A DNA stretch of 64,000 bases from Mugil cephalus (Eukaryota > Chordata > Actinopteri > Mugiliformes > Mugilidae): NCBI RefSeq assembly GCF_022458985.1, contig NC_061782.1, positions 18,532,172 through 18,596,171 on the forward strand, written 5' to 3'. Positions 46,440-59,500 of this stretch are shown here, in pieces. The number at the start of each line of letters is the position of its first letter. Positions within the stretch are counted from its first letter, which is position 1. A program made the translations under genes and the position numbers. The notes below the pieces were generated by a model. It was not told the origin of the DNA. It was given only the letters and a program-made list of their open reading frames with translations, and did no database searches.

Positions 46440-47331
46440 AAAGGCTGAAACCACCAACTTGCTTGTCGGCCCACCCTCTGATGTTAGACGATAAGGTCTG
46501 GCTCTCAGTTTTCATCTCATTCATCCCAAAGGTCAGGACTCTGCGCAGGCCTGTCAAGTTCTTCCACACCAAACTCACTCATCCATGTCTTTATGGACCT
46601 TGCTTTGTGCACTGTTGCACAGTCATGTTGGAACAGGAAGCGGTTCATCCCCACACTGATCCCACACAGTTGGGAGCATGGGATTGTCCCAGATCTCTTG
46701 GTATGCTGAAGCATTCAGGGTTCATTTCACTGGAACTGGAAATCAACACTGGCACAGTGCAGTCAGATGAGTACCGTTCTCCTGGTCACCATCAAACCCA
46801 GATTGGTCCATCAGATAACTAGATGGAGAAGTGCGATTCGTCACTCCAGAGAACATCTCCACTGCTCTAGAGTCCAGTGGTGACGTGCTTTAAACCACTG
46901 CATCCAACACTTTGCATTGGCTTGGGTGCAGCTGCTCGGCCATGGAGACACATTGCATGAAGCTACGTACTGTTGTTGAGCTAATCTGAAGGCCACGTAA
47001 GTTCGGAGGTCCACAGAGATTGACTCCGCAGAAAGTTGGCGACCTCTGCGTAACATGTGCCTCAGCACCTGTGGACCCTGCTCTGTCATTTTACGTGGCC
47101 TACTACTTCATGGCTGAGTTCCTGTCCTCCCCAATTTCACAACTGGATTTGTTGCACATGCAGCATCCTATCACAGCACCACGCTGGGATTCATTGAGCT
47201 CCTGAGAGCGACCAGTTCTTTCACAAATGTTTGTTGAAGCAGTCTAGGTGCCATAGCCTAGGTGCTTGGCTTTATAAACCTGAATTCAGTTAAGTGGATA
47301 GGTGAGCGAATACTTATATAGAATAGTACAG
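46440..47331 (-). mobile_element. Tc1-like transposon with degraded transposase (family B)
   Basis: Minus-strand frames at 46517-46714 and 46841-47089 encode recognisable transposase pieces. The first has the catalytic-core phrases FLFQHDCATVHKARS and FGVEELDRPAQSPDL, where the usual N after H-D has become C. The second has AKCWMQWFKARHHWTLEQWR. The terminal ggtgagcgaatactta at about 47301-47317 is the family end. Frame breaks and deletions make it a pseudogene. The region lies between il22ra2 and ifngr1. Confidence 0.85.
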
Positions 47332-47369
47332 TGTTGTATTTATGTTTCACAAAGATCTTGTATTGATCA

Positions 47370-47893
47370 TGGGAGAGTCTGACCACTGCTCGGAGCCTTC
47401 TCCAGCACATCCCAAAGATTCTCAATGAGGTTCAGGTCTGGACTCTGTGGTGGACAATCCATGTGTGAAAATGATGTCTCATGCTCCCTGAACCACTCGT
47501 TCACCATTTAAGCCCAATGAATCGGGGAAGAAAAAAATCCACTGATGGAATAAGTGTATCCAGGTAGTCAGCTGACATCATTCTTGTACAACTGCTGCAA
47601 CCCCAGGTCATAGCACTGCCCCCACAGGCTGGTACAGTGGCCACTAAGATCATGATGGGGGCATCACTTCATCTGCCTCTCTTCTTCAGACCTCATGACC
47701 TTCTCCCATTGCTCCAGAGTCCAATCTTTATGCTCCCTAGCAAACCGAAACCATTTTTCCAGTTAGACTCACTGATTAGTGTTTTTCTGACGGCTACACA
47801 GCTGTTCATTCTCAGTTGAGTTTCATTCACATTGCTTAGTTAAATCCAGGTGGCGACATGTTTTTTTTTGTTGTTGTTGTTGCCAGGCAGTGT
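47370..47893 (-). mobile_element. Tc1-like transposon remnant (family C)
   Basis: Abuts the previous element. Antisense transposase words include cagcacatcccaaagattct, 'gactctgtggtggacaatcc', 'tgctccctgaaccactcg', 'cactgcccccacaggctggt' and 'ttgctccagagtccaatcttt'. It ends near tgccaggcagtgta, the usual terminus. Large internal deletions; no functional frame. Confidence 0.8.
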
Positions 47894-48054
47894 ATGCAGA
47901 TAAACTGTTTAAATAATTAGAAATAATTAATGGTAAAGTAAAGAAACACCAGATACAGTTTAAAGTAGTGGAGTTAAGGATAATCCATGAACTAGTTAAA
48001 ATTGTGTGGAAAAACCCCAACACATTTTTGTAATATTTTATCACTTATTTATTC

Positions 48055-48294
48055 ATGTCCACGTTTACAGTATTAGAACAATCGAAAGCTGAAATATATT
48101 TTGAACACGAGTTTGTTTTGAAGGACAGTGAAGGCGTGTTAGTCAAAAAAAGCATTTCTTTTTACTACGTGCAGTCCAAAAGCCAAAAATCATTTGAGGA
48201 TAAACAGGTAATAACGAAGTCTGTTGTCGACCATTACAGGAAGCAAAAAAGGTCTCCTACTCCCACACACACACAGAAGAGGAAGGAAAAATAA
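48055..48294 (+). other. Unrecognised 79-residue open frame between il22ra2 and ifngr1
   Basis: An open frame coding for a Lys/Ser/Gln-rich, charged polypeptide. No motif is recognised and there is no splice or promoter support. It lies just beyond the Tc1 cluster. Probably a chance frame. Confidence 0.1.
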
Positions 48295-48599
48295 CTAACA
48301 GACGAGAAAACACACAAAAGATGTCCCCATCATCACTCACGTCACCGGTTCAGGAGGAAGGAACATTGCGGATTACTCAAATGTCATGAAAGCTCGTGGC
48401 ATGTGTGTTTCTTCCCTTATGCACAGAGTGACAGAACCTGATGTAATAATTAAAACAGAAATGTAGGTGCCACTGCAATAAGCCGGGTGCTCAACTACAC
48501 TGAAATGTCAACTTCCCTTCCTTAATGGGTAGCATTTCATAGTAATCGGACCAGAAACATTAATAATAGCAGGTTGTTCCACATCACGCGTGTCACATC

Positions 48600-50594
48600 A
48601 GTCTTTATTTAAGTAGGACAGAAACAAGAGAAGGCAGATCATTCATATATAAGTGTTTTATTTTTTTATTGAAAGAGTTAGATGGAGGCACTGAAACAAA
48701 CAGGAGATATACTGACACAGGAAGCTATGGAAAGAAATGTTTGGTTTTTAAGGTACAATATGTGAGACCAACACTCAGAAATTTACAGCATCTTTAAATC
48801 AAGGCAACGGCCTTTCTTTCTTTTTTTCCCTGGGTGTCAACATTATATTAGATTGAAGCAGTTATAGTCTTGAGTGTGTTTGTTGATCTTTAATGAGTAG
48901 AGAGACCTTGTGAATATAGGCAGTAATAAAGGACAGAGAAGATGTGGTAGTATGGACAGGGCAAGGGAGGTAGGTAGTGCTGGTAGGAAGCAACTGCTAT
49001 TCCCAATTTGTCCACTAAGGTTCCTGCTCTTTCAGTAAGAGAAGCGGAGGAAGTACAACACCCAGAACTCAACAGTAGGTGGCAGCAATATGCCCAAATT
49101 GCACTTATTTTTCTTAAGAAATTAGAAAATTATTTGTAAAAGAATAGCTTGTTAAATGTTAACAGTCATAATGTACTAAAACAAAAGGCAACAATTTAGA
49201 GTTGTTGTAATTTAGAGATCTGGCCAGCTTGAGATCAAATCAAAAATAAGTTAGACACCCATGACACAGACATAGAAGGTTGCCTGGTTCATTTGCAAAA
49301 CGAGGAGCTATTAGAGTAAACAGCCTGAACAAAAGGGAAAGTGCAGTTCACTTAACAGCCTGGAAAAAAGGTGCAACGTTTACCAATACCTACTTAAACC
49401 AAACTGTACAGAGGTGCGCAGCAACACCAACGCTAGCTCTGGATGAAATGACCTTCCCTTCATCACATGTTGGCTCGCTGGTTGTTACATGACAAGCATC
49501 GTTTAAAAGAACGTGCAACTGCGAAATGATACACTGAACACGGAAAGATTAAGAGAACACACTGTATCAAATAAATCTACATACAGCCAAGTGGCACCAT
49601 TTTGACGAGTTCAACAGAGACACAAAATGAGAAGTTGGCGTGTCTCATTTGTGCTGTCGCTCCAAAAAAAAGGAAGTAACATCCAGTCACATCATGGTCT
49701 TGGACCTGACTAAGCTCATTTCTCAACAAATGCCAATTAATACAGGCAGACGTCACACTTTAATTACATTTAATGCAATTTTGAGCTGTCAATTAGAAAC
49801 TGAAGCATCTCAATCAGAGAAGAAAAGTGCACCTATTATTTTTTAATAGCAAGAACTATGTCACAGTGAACACGCCGACCAGTTCAAAAACAGATCAGCA
49901 AGCAAGTAAATGTTAATATTAAACCAAGACTAGTAGAGGCCTGTTCCATTTAACCAGTTTTCCTCATCACAAAGAGTCTCTCTCAGCTTCAACGTGTTCA
50001 CGTCTTTCCTGACAACTTTCTCTTTTATTAAGGACTCATCAGAAGAAAATGGCTGTAACTGAAAAGGCCTAGATTTGGTGGTTTTTTTTTTTTGCATTTT
50101 GTGGTGCGTGTTTGTCATTCTTTGATTTTGGCTATATATTACGGAAAGTGGCGTCTAAAGTGCTCAAGCGTTCGCGTCACAGAGATAAAACTCACATAAT
50201 AATGCTCTCATTAACAGTTCTCATATAGTGCAGCCTTTGTCTCTTTCTCAGCAGGGACACAATATTCACAGGGGGAAGGGTCGTATTAAAGAAAAAGACC
50301 CTTAATTTGATTTTCGACCCGCAATTAGTAAAATAAATAAAGGATATCAGTGTACACTGGTGACCTTTGCCTTCTATTGATGAGGTCTGCTGTGTTTTAA
50401 AATTGAAATTTTACCCATGGCTGATAAAATCCGCATATATTCGCCACAGGCTGATAAAAGAAAATATTTAGTTTTGTTCGATGAGCCATGACTTAATATG
50501 ACCTTATTTTCCTTATGTTTTAGTATGATGCCAACAAACTTGAATTATCGCTTGACCTACAGAGAAAATGCAGAAGATGTAACGGTGTCAAAGT
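48600..50594 (-). other. Probable ifngr1 3' UTR
   Basis: Minus-strand AATAAA candidates (tttatt on plus) occur at 50024-50029 and, after a long repeat-poor stretch, near 48605. The distal one looks like a transcript end and would give a 2-kb UTR; the proximal one would give 0.57 kb. No other gene was found here. Confidence 0.35.
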
Positions 50595-53500
50595 TTACCC
50601 ACGGTAACCCTCTGTTACATCGTCCGGCCCCAACTCAACCAGCACTATACGCCTTTCGTAAGCAGACTCCTCGGGAAACATGTCGTCCTCGTCCATTTTG
50701 CTACCTCGCATGTACTCCGGATCATCCTTTGGTTCCTCCAAGTCACCAAAATCATCAGACACGCCTTGATCCTCCTGCTGCATGACAGAAGACGACTGAA
50801 GGTCACCACAGGGAAAGCGGGATACGTCGGGCGTTAAGTCTTTCCTGTCGTCGTCCGTGTCGTCCAACAGCAGCGTGGGTGTGGTGGGCTCCACCAGCAC
50901 CACGGGGTCAGGATATGTTCGCATGATCTGCTGTGGCCTCTGGCTGTCAATTCTGTCAAACTGCAGAGAGGGGTCGTTAGTGAGGTTTGTGAAACTCAAT
51001 CATCTCCATTTAAATCTTGGGTGAACTTACTTTAGGGGGCATCGTAAATGATGGTTTGATGGTTTTGCGGTACAACATGAAGACGATCAGCACAACTGTA
51101 CCCAAGACCAAGACGGTGATTCCTACGTACAGATACACGTCGCCTAGACAAAGCAGATGCCAACGTCAACACACCACCCAGAGAAGACTGTTGCAACTCT
51201 GAATCTAGCACCTACGAACTCAGACATCTTGCACTGCTCTTACCGAGCTGGTCATCAGTGTGGAAATACTGAGATGTGATCAGCGGCGGCGTGTGAAATT
51301 GCACATTTAAAAAAACGGTAACCGCTCACTCAGAAGAAACTGAATCATGCTTCAGAAGATTTTACAGTGAGTTGTTAAATGTTGGACATGCAGCATTAGC
51401 TTGCTTAGAGATGAGGTATGACGATGTGTGTTCATCTGTAACTGTGCTTGGGATTGAAGAAATTCCCCTTGAGGTATTCCTGAGGGATCACATTCACAAG
51501 AATTGGTGGGACAGGAGCAGAAATAACGTGAAGAAAGAAAATTCTACTTTACCGTTAAACGTTCCCGGGTTTTGCGGAACACAGTACGGTTCTCGGCCCT
51601 GAACCAAGAGTTGCTGGATCGTTCCCTTAAACTTCAAACAATGTTGCTGCTCATCAGTGTGCACTGGCAGCGTCTGCTCGCACACTTCCGTCTCACAGAG
51701 GAAACTGAAGTGTTTCTCCTGCTGCACACACAACGAAGGCTTCTTAGCGATGAAAAACAACACTGATACCGACACTGGCACAAGCCATTTGTACACATGT
51801 TGACCTATGAGCAGGTCTGTATTGATATTGTGACTGATAATAATAACATAGTATTCCCTGCATCTAGTAAACAAACAGTAAAGCTGTTGCTACTGCTTCA
51901 TCTGTGTCAAACCAACTAAAGGATGGAGGTAGCAGATGGAAAAAGTCTGACCTGGTGGTGGACGACGACCACTTCATAATTGAATTCAGGAAGTAATGTG
52001 CGCTGGCTCATGCCCCCATGGCGTTTCTTGACAGATTTCAATTTATTGTTGTTCAAAGCTTTTTGACGGTACACCATCCAGGGATGCTCGAAGCGGAACA
52101 CCACAATGTCATCGGGTTTAACAGTGATGTTAACGAAAGGGTGATCCACAAAGCCTGGAAACCAACACAAACACACCTTAATGCACGAGATTGATCAACA
52201 GAACCTAACTACACCTTATTATTTTTCAGGCCTAGGACCCCAAACTGATGGAGAGATTAAGTAGGGACCCCCTACCTACTACGTGTGTTCTATCTTGGCC
52301 TAAAGTCTAAGTGAATAAAGAGAAATCTTGACTTGGTGACGATTCGTGGTTTCAAGTGAAAGACGAATGTCCCAGCTGCCAGGACACACATTAAAGTCCC
52401 CTTCAACACGACCTGTAAAGACGTGCTGATCTTAAACTAAGACTGTAAGCACGGTCAACGTCACAGCTGCTGAGAATCTGAAAATCTCTGATGCTAATCT
52501 GAAGGTCAAAGCATCAAAGTGTTAATATGGGGGTGGCTATGGCTCAGTAGGTAGAGCGGGTTGTCCATGAACTGAAGGGTTAGCGGTTCGATCCCCTGAG
52601 TGTGCCATGTGCCGAAGTGTCCTTGAGCAAGATACTGAACCCCCAGTTGCTCCCAGTGCAATTGGCACTGGTGTGTGAATGTGTGTGTGCTTGTGTGAGT
52701 GAATGTGTGGATGTGTCTCTGACTGTAAAAGCGCTTTGAGTACCTTTGAGTAGGTAGAAAAGCGCTATATAAAATCCAAATGACATCACTACTCACACGT
52801 ATACGTTACATCTAAGACATTTTGGCCATAGCTGAACGCGATCCCTTCCTCTGAGGTGGAAACAGACTCCCTCTGGCCAATTACAGCAGTTACTTGGACC
52901 ATACAGGCCTCCAGTTCATTGAAGTGATAGCCAATGTCAGCTTGCAAAGTGGGAGCGTCAATCCAGATTACTTGTTCGCTGCTGGTAAAGCAAAGAAGAC
53001 AACAGAAAACTTGAGTTTTGGCGAGAGACAATATTGATAACGCATTATTTCATCACAGCTCCAAGCTACTGTACGGACTAAAAATTGAAACAGGGAGTTT
53101 GAAAAATGTCTGAGAGGTTCAACACACGTGACCAAATGTGACAAGAAACTTCTCCTCAGTGGTTTAAACATATATTAGGCTCAATATCTGTAGCAATATT
53201 GAAAAAAACTGAACTTCCAAAAATATTAATTGCATACATACTAGAGACATAACTTTAATTTGAAACATTCATATTTACAATTTATATCTGAAGACCGGTT
53301 TCAAGTCTGCTCTAACGTACAGTTTCATGCACAGACCAGGCTTACAGATATTTTAACTGGAGGACTGCACTGTGAGAGAGAGAGAAAGAGAAAAACAAAC
53401 TCGTACCTATAGAGGCAATTAACGTCGACCCTGAATCTCAAACCAGGCTGCATATCAGGGTAACTCCACTCGAGCAGGTTGGTGAAGTTGTGGCACGTGA

Positions 53501-56500
53501 AGGTTATGTTTGTCGGCGGTGCAACTGCAGAAAAAAGACGACACAGAATTAAGACGATGGATGTCTTAAAACACTAAATCATAACCAAGAAATTAATACC
53601 AGACAACCAGGATGCTGTGACATTAGTGGACCTCCAATTCCCCAAAAAAAGGGTTCTATCCCTCCGTACAAAAACCATGAACATTTTGAACACTAACTCT
53701 CATCTCAGTACTCACACTTCCCCTTCCTGGGAACGAGTCTGGAAAAGTCAGGTAGGCTGGGCTAATTAATTACCATCAACTTACCACTGAAGGGAACAGT
53801 GTGAAAACTGGTGACCAAAGTGACAGACGAGGGTTTTCTTTTCCCGGCATAGACGCCTTAAATTATCTTTAAAAGAACACCCTGGATCCAAAAGCAGACA
53901 AAGCTCGGATGTATTAAGCTCTGTGAACATGGCGGTTAGGAAACAACTGGTAAACCTGGCTCCATTAGACTGAGAAAAAAAAACACACACACACACACAC
54001 ACATTTCCTAATAGTTCTTCTCAGTGCACACACTTCCTCAAATCCAAGGTGGCGGACAGTAGAAAAGAAAAGCAGCCAACACAGACCCCTCTTTGTAACG
54101 GCTCTTAACTTCGTAGCCGCGGCTTGCAATTTAAACCGGTTCTAAAATTGTTCTGATCAGCGCTGTGGACGGTAACGTTGCAACAGGTTTACACAAGCCT
54201 GACATTTCCACCTTATTACAGGAAACAGACATCATTCAACTCATTGCACAGCACGAAGCCACACAGATACACATCACTGATTCCTCTGCTCGTTTTTAGT
54301 TTTATTTCTGCGGACAAACTAGTATAGAGCAAACTCTAAGTTTTGATCAAGCGATACCAGCAGGACCCGTTGTGTTTGCAGGTTCATCATGGAGACTTCA
54401 CACAATGCTGTCAAATTTTAATTTCTTTGACTACATTATATGGAATCAAAGTGGTTCATTTAAATTTACTACACAAGCTCAGACTGGACAAACACATTAT
54501 CTGCAATGATATTTTCTCTTTCGGTGCAAAACCTACTGAAACTTCAGTCTGAAATGAAGGTAAAAAATAAGTACGTTGTGGGATTTACAACATATGAAAT
54601 CGGACCTCAAAAAGCAATCAAACTTTTCACACGTCCCCCACACACTTGTGAGTCACTTTAATTATCATAAAGAGAGGCGCATCTTGGTTTCGTTTCCTCT
54701 GCGAACCAACACTCACACGCACGCACGTGATAAGATCCGCCCCACGCAAACAAAGCAGTTCAAAAGCAAACGAAGCCGTGCGGAGTGGGAGAACTCAGCG
54801 AACGCACTGTAAAAGTGATAACCGCAACAGTAAATTTGGTTGCTGAGGGCTGTCACCACACGTTTGCTCTTATGCACACATACTTAACCACACTCGCTAA
54901 AAAATATGTGACTTCAATTTACAATTGTGGGATTTAATTAAAAAAAAATAAAATAAAAAAAATCTGCTTCGTGTCCTTCCTTTAAGTTACACATTTAAAA
55001 ATCAGTCAAAAGTCTTGCTGAGGAAAAGCACCAATTCCTTGTCAAATTGTGTCAACTTATACGCACAAACAGCAGCAGCACCCGCAGCAGATAAGACTTG
55101 ATTTTGCTTGCAAAGCAAAACCATCTGAGGCAGGAAGAGAAAGCAGATGCTAGCAGATTTTTTTTTTGTAAAAAAAAAAAAAAAAAGTAGGTTACTTCTG
55201 ATGTTCAAAGAGCAAAATGGCTGCAAACCACTTTCATGAAACAAGCATAACACGCCTGGGGGAAAAAGTCAATACATTTTCATATTTTCTCATCTTTCTT
55301 GAATACATTTCAAGTTTGAGATATTCGATTGTACACTTTGACACTTTGATTGATCTTTTTTTATATTGGATCTCTGACTGACTGTGAAACTCCACATTCC
55401 CTGAAGTGACGGTAAAGCTCACGTGGCATTTGGTGTCAAAATGAAATTCGGCTCAACCACAGCAACTGAAAGAGACGTCAAAATGGTCTACAGGGGGAGC
55501 AAAAAGGAAGTAGATACAGAGCACTGATAGGGTAATAAAGAAATTGAGAGAGTTCGTTTAAGGAAAAAACAACCAGATTTCAATGCCCGTGTTCACATCC
55601 GGCATTAAAACGCGTCTCCACGTGGGTCTCTGGGCAGCTTCTCAGAACAAATCTCAGGTTGCAAATAAACACCAAATCGTTTAGGCTAACAGCTAATGTT
55701 TAGATTTATTTATTCACTTACTTTAATTCTTTTGAATGAATAAGGGCAAATGTCCGCTGAGACAAGAGGACACCTGATAAGTAGACGGTCTTTAACGTGA
55801 CGGATTGTGTGTTGAAGTTACCAAAGGAACCAGGACAAACTACCTCATGGACAATTACACAGTTAACATACGTAGGTTATTACAGTTGTTACAGCTGACG
55901 GCAGAAACAGTAGTTAATCCAACAGCTAGAGACAGCGACCAGATAAACAAAGACTATGCATAAATGCGGTACTGGTGTTAACATGTTTGACCCGAGCAAA
56001 GCTGTGATGGGTTAGCACAACAGGAGCCGTTATAACGAGAAGAAGTTTCAAATAAGGACGGATTATTTGGGAGCTTTCTGTCTTCCTCTTTATAATACTG
56101 GTAAAGTTGACAATAAACAGACAGCGATGGTGGTAAAGTTAGCTGGGTGCAGTCTGCTGTGTCCTGGTTCCTCCATGGCCCCTTTTAAAAACCTTTTTAT
56201 GTTTGTGTTTGTGTTTGAAGCAGATACTGTACTATGACCCTGAGCCCAATATTATCTAGAGACAGTTCAACACCTGGACTCACTCTCTCTCATTTTACCT
56301 GACGTGTGGGAAACATGTGGAAAGTGACGTCTAAAGTCTTGTACAAACAGTTACATGATTTAAATGTATTTCTGCATTTGTATTTTATATTTATTACTGT
56401 GGTGCGTTTTACAATAAATGTTTTAAGCTTAACATGGCCTTTTTATTTTATCTTTAATTTATTTCACATGTAAGATGTAACCAGAAGAAATATTTACACC

Positions 56501-59500
56501 ATACAGTGTAAATATGGAGCAAACACCTAGTTAACAAGTGACACTATGAGTGAGTTGATACCCAACAGTAACACACTAGTGTTGAGATAAACTATAACTG
56601 GTTAGTGTTGAGAAGTGTTCAATTTAAAGAAGACGAATCAATAGTAACACTGTGGGAGTGTTAACATACCGACACTTCAAAATGTGTCAAACTAACACTT
56701 TCTGGTTCAAGTTCAAATATGAAGGTGTATGTCCTCTAGGAAAGCCCCAGCCACAGGGTTGTGCAGTTTGCTAGTAGCTACACAGAAAGTTCATTATAGT
56801 ACAGAAACAGCTCTGTTTCTCACCTCGTGCTTTCAGACGATGGGACTTGCCTCTGCGCTCGTCATATTAAATCTCAGCACTGCATTGGACACTACTCATC
56901 ACAATATTTTACTACAAAAGTAAAAACTTAAGTAATGGAGCTCCTCATAAGATGTTATTATTTGTGCGCGCCTTTCAAAACACTTACCTTACATAAAACA
57001 GCGATACATAAATCATCATAACCAACCAAAAACCATTCCAAATGCCAGTTTCTACTAAAACATCCTTTGATTTACAGGTTGATCATTTACCAAATAACTT
57101 TCAAAACGTCAGAAAAATTGTCGCACCAAAAGTACAAACTAAGGAAACAAAACAACAAGGATACATTTGTCCAGCATTTCCTTATTTGCCAAATTCTCAT
57201 CCGCTTACAATAAGAAATTAAGGGAACAATACGAAAAGGCCGACATGCGACTGTAACATAGAAGGTGGCCGTGGGAAAGGACAGCAGCACTACAAGACAA
57301 GCAGGCTGAGGTGGGTTTGAATTTCGATTAACTTACTCTTGCATGCTAATGTCCCTGAATTGGGGTTGTATGAGACATTAGCAGTGCAGTGGCAGCAAAA
57401 TAAAATGCTTAAGATGCATGTTTTGATCGGCTACTTCTGGAATTCTGAAGTCCGGATTTCAATTCCCCTCACAAATTTCACTTCATGTTTATAGAAACAT
57501 GACTTTTTCTGTTTACATTTTGAAGTACTGTTCAATCTCTCGTCAGTTTTGAAGCCTTTTATCAGTCATTGAGGCCTGCTAATGCCCATGCTGTTTAAAG
57601 AATGCCTGACCAACTTACACTAAACCTTTTAAAACAAAATATAACACAATACATAGGCTTAGACAGACTTGAATGACTCACAAGGGAAACACTGCTTACA
57701 ATGCAGTCTGTCCGGCGATATCTTAATGCATCTATCCATCATCTCAAACTACAAATCTTGTAGAGGGTTGCAGGGACCTGGAGCCTAAGAACCAGGCTAC
57801 ATCCTAGACATGCCATCAGTTTGAATATAAATGTGTGTGGGTCATCTTGCACAGACAACACTGGAACAGGGAACCCTTCTCCTGTCTATGTCAACAATTA
57901 GCAGCCTGGCCGGAAATTAACCCACCACTTACTAGGGAGGACCTCTGCATCACTAAATGACGTCAACAGAACCAGGGTTGCCGGGAGAGCCCAAAACATC
58001 CTCAAGGACAATGCCCACAACACGGCAGGAGTGTGAAATCCAAGACAAAATGATACGCAAACACTTTGTACCCTCAAGTCATCAGAGTCCTGAACAGTTC
58101 AAATAACACTGTCTCATTTCTCCATCACTTCCACCAATTGCACCTTCAGCACAGGGCAAAGAGCATGTTCTCAAATTCAGGTTTTAAGCTTTGAATTTAA
58201 CAGATTTCTCGTGAACCTTGTTGTTTTATTTTATTCTTCTGTAGGTTTTAGTTTTCTTTTACTTACTGACTTTTGTGAAGAAAGAATTTCCTTGCATGGT
58301 CTGAAAAAATCTTCCTTAAGAAGATAACTAAGAGCAATTGTTGTGGTAAATAATTTTTATGAATAAAAAAATCTACGGACTGTATTGATATTGATATGAC
58401 ATTAGCAAAAGATACTGTAGACACTATAGCTAGACCTGACCCATATCTGTAACCAGTCACTCCAAACCGGTATATTTCCCAACCTAATGAAAACAGCAAA
58501 AGTCATTCTAATATACAAAAATGGAAATAAACACCAATTTTCTAATTACAGGCCAATTTCTCTACTTCCACAGTTTTCAAAAATATTAGAAAAACGTTTT
58601 GTCCATAGACTCGATCATTTCATAGAAACACAAAACATACTAAATGAACATCAGTAAGTGTTCAGATCTAATCGATCAACCACAAAAGCTGTCATGGAAC
58701 TTACAGAACTTACAGAAAAGCAATAGACAGAAAAGAATACACAATAGGTGTCTTCATGGACTTACAAAAAGCATTTGACACCATTTATCATAACTGGAAC
58801 GATATGGAATCAGGGGCATAGCATATACATGGCTAAAAAAATGATATAGATGAGAGTAAACAATATTTGCAAATAAATGATGAAAAATCTGGCGTGTTGA
58901 GGGTTACATGTGGGGTCCCGCAAGGGTCTGTGCTGGGTCCAAAGTTATTTATTATATACATTAAAAAATAAAGAAAGAAACCACATATAAATCAAACAAA
59001 GAACAAAATATCAAAATCCATCGCAATATTAAATAAAACTAAATACATGCAACAAATGTTCACTACACTTATTGTACCGAACATTTGTTGAGCCATACGT
59101 TGCTTATTGCATAGAGGTCCAGGGACATATGTATAAAACTATTACAAAAGAGAGCAATAAGGATAATCAACAGGCTTAAGTAAATAATAATCTGCTTCCA
59201 GATGGTGTCCAGAGGACGTTTCAGAGCCGAAGTATTTCAAAATACTGTTATTTATAAATGTAAATCTGAATTATAAATACCAGTGAGCTCATAAACTGCT
59301 GTGAGTAAAATGTGTGAAAGAAAACTTAATTTAAGAAGGGTAGGCAAAATAAGCTTGTGGTTGGTGTAAGAGTTCCTTTTAAACACATTCAGCCTACACT
59401 TTTTTGGACAGAGTGCATTATATTGCTTCAATGTGTATTGTTTCCACTTTGCTTTTTTTGTTTTTGCTGATCAAGTGTACTTTTATACTTTGTTTATTGT

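Noticed and set aside
52528-52620. A tRNA gene, because of A-box and B-box matches
   Set aside because: The sequence continues into a SINE body and the aaaagcgctatataaa tail, has no tRNA fold with a clean anticodon stem, and has a relative at 63425. It is a tRNA-derived SINE.
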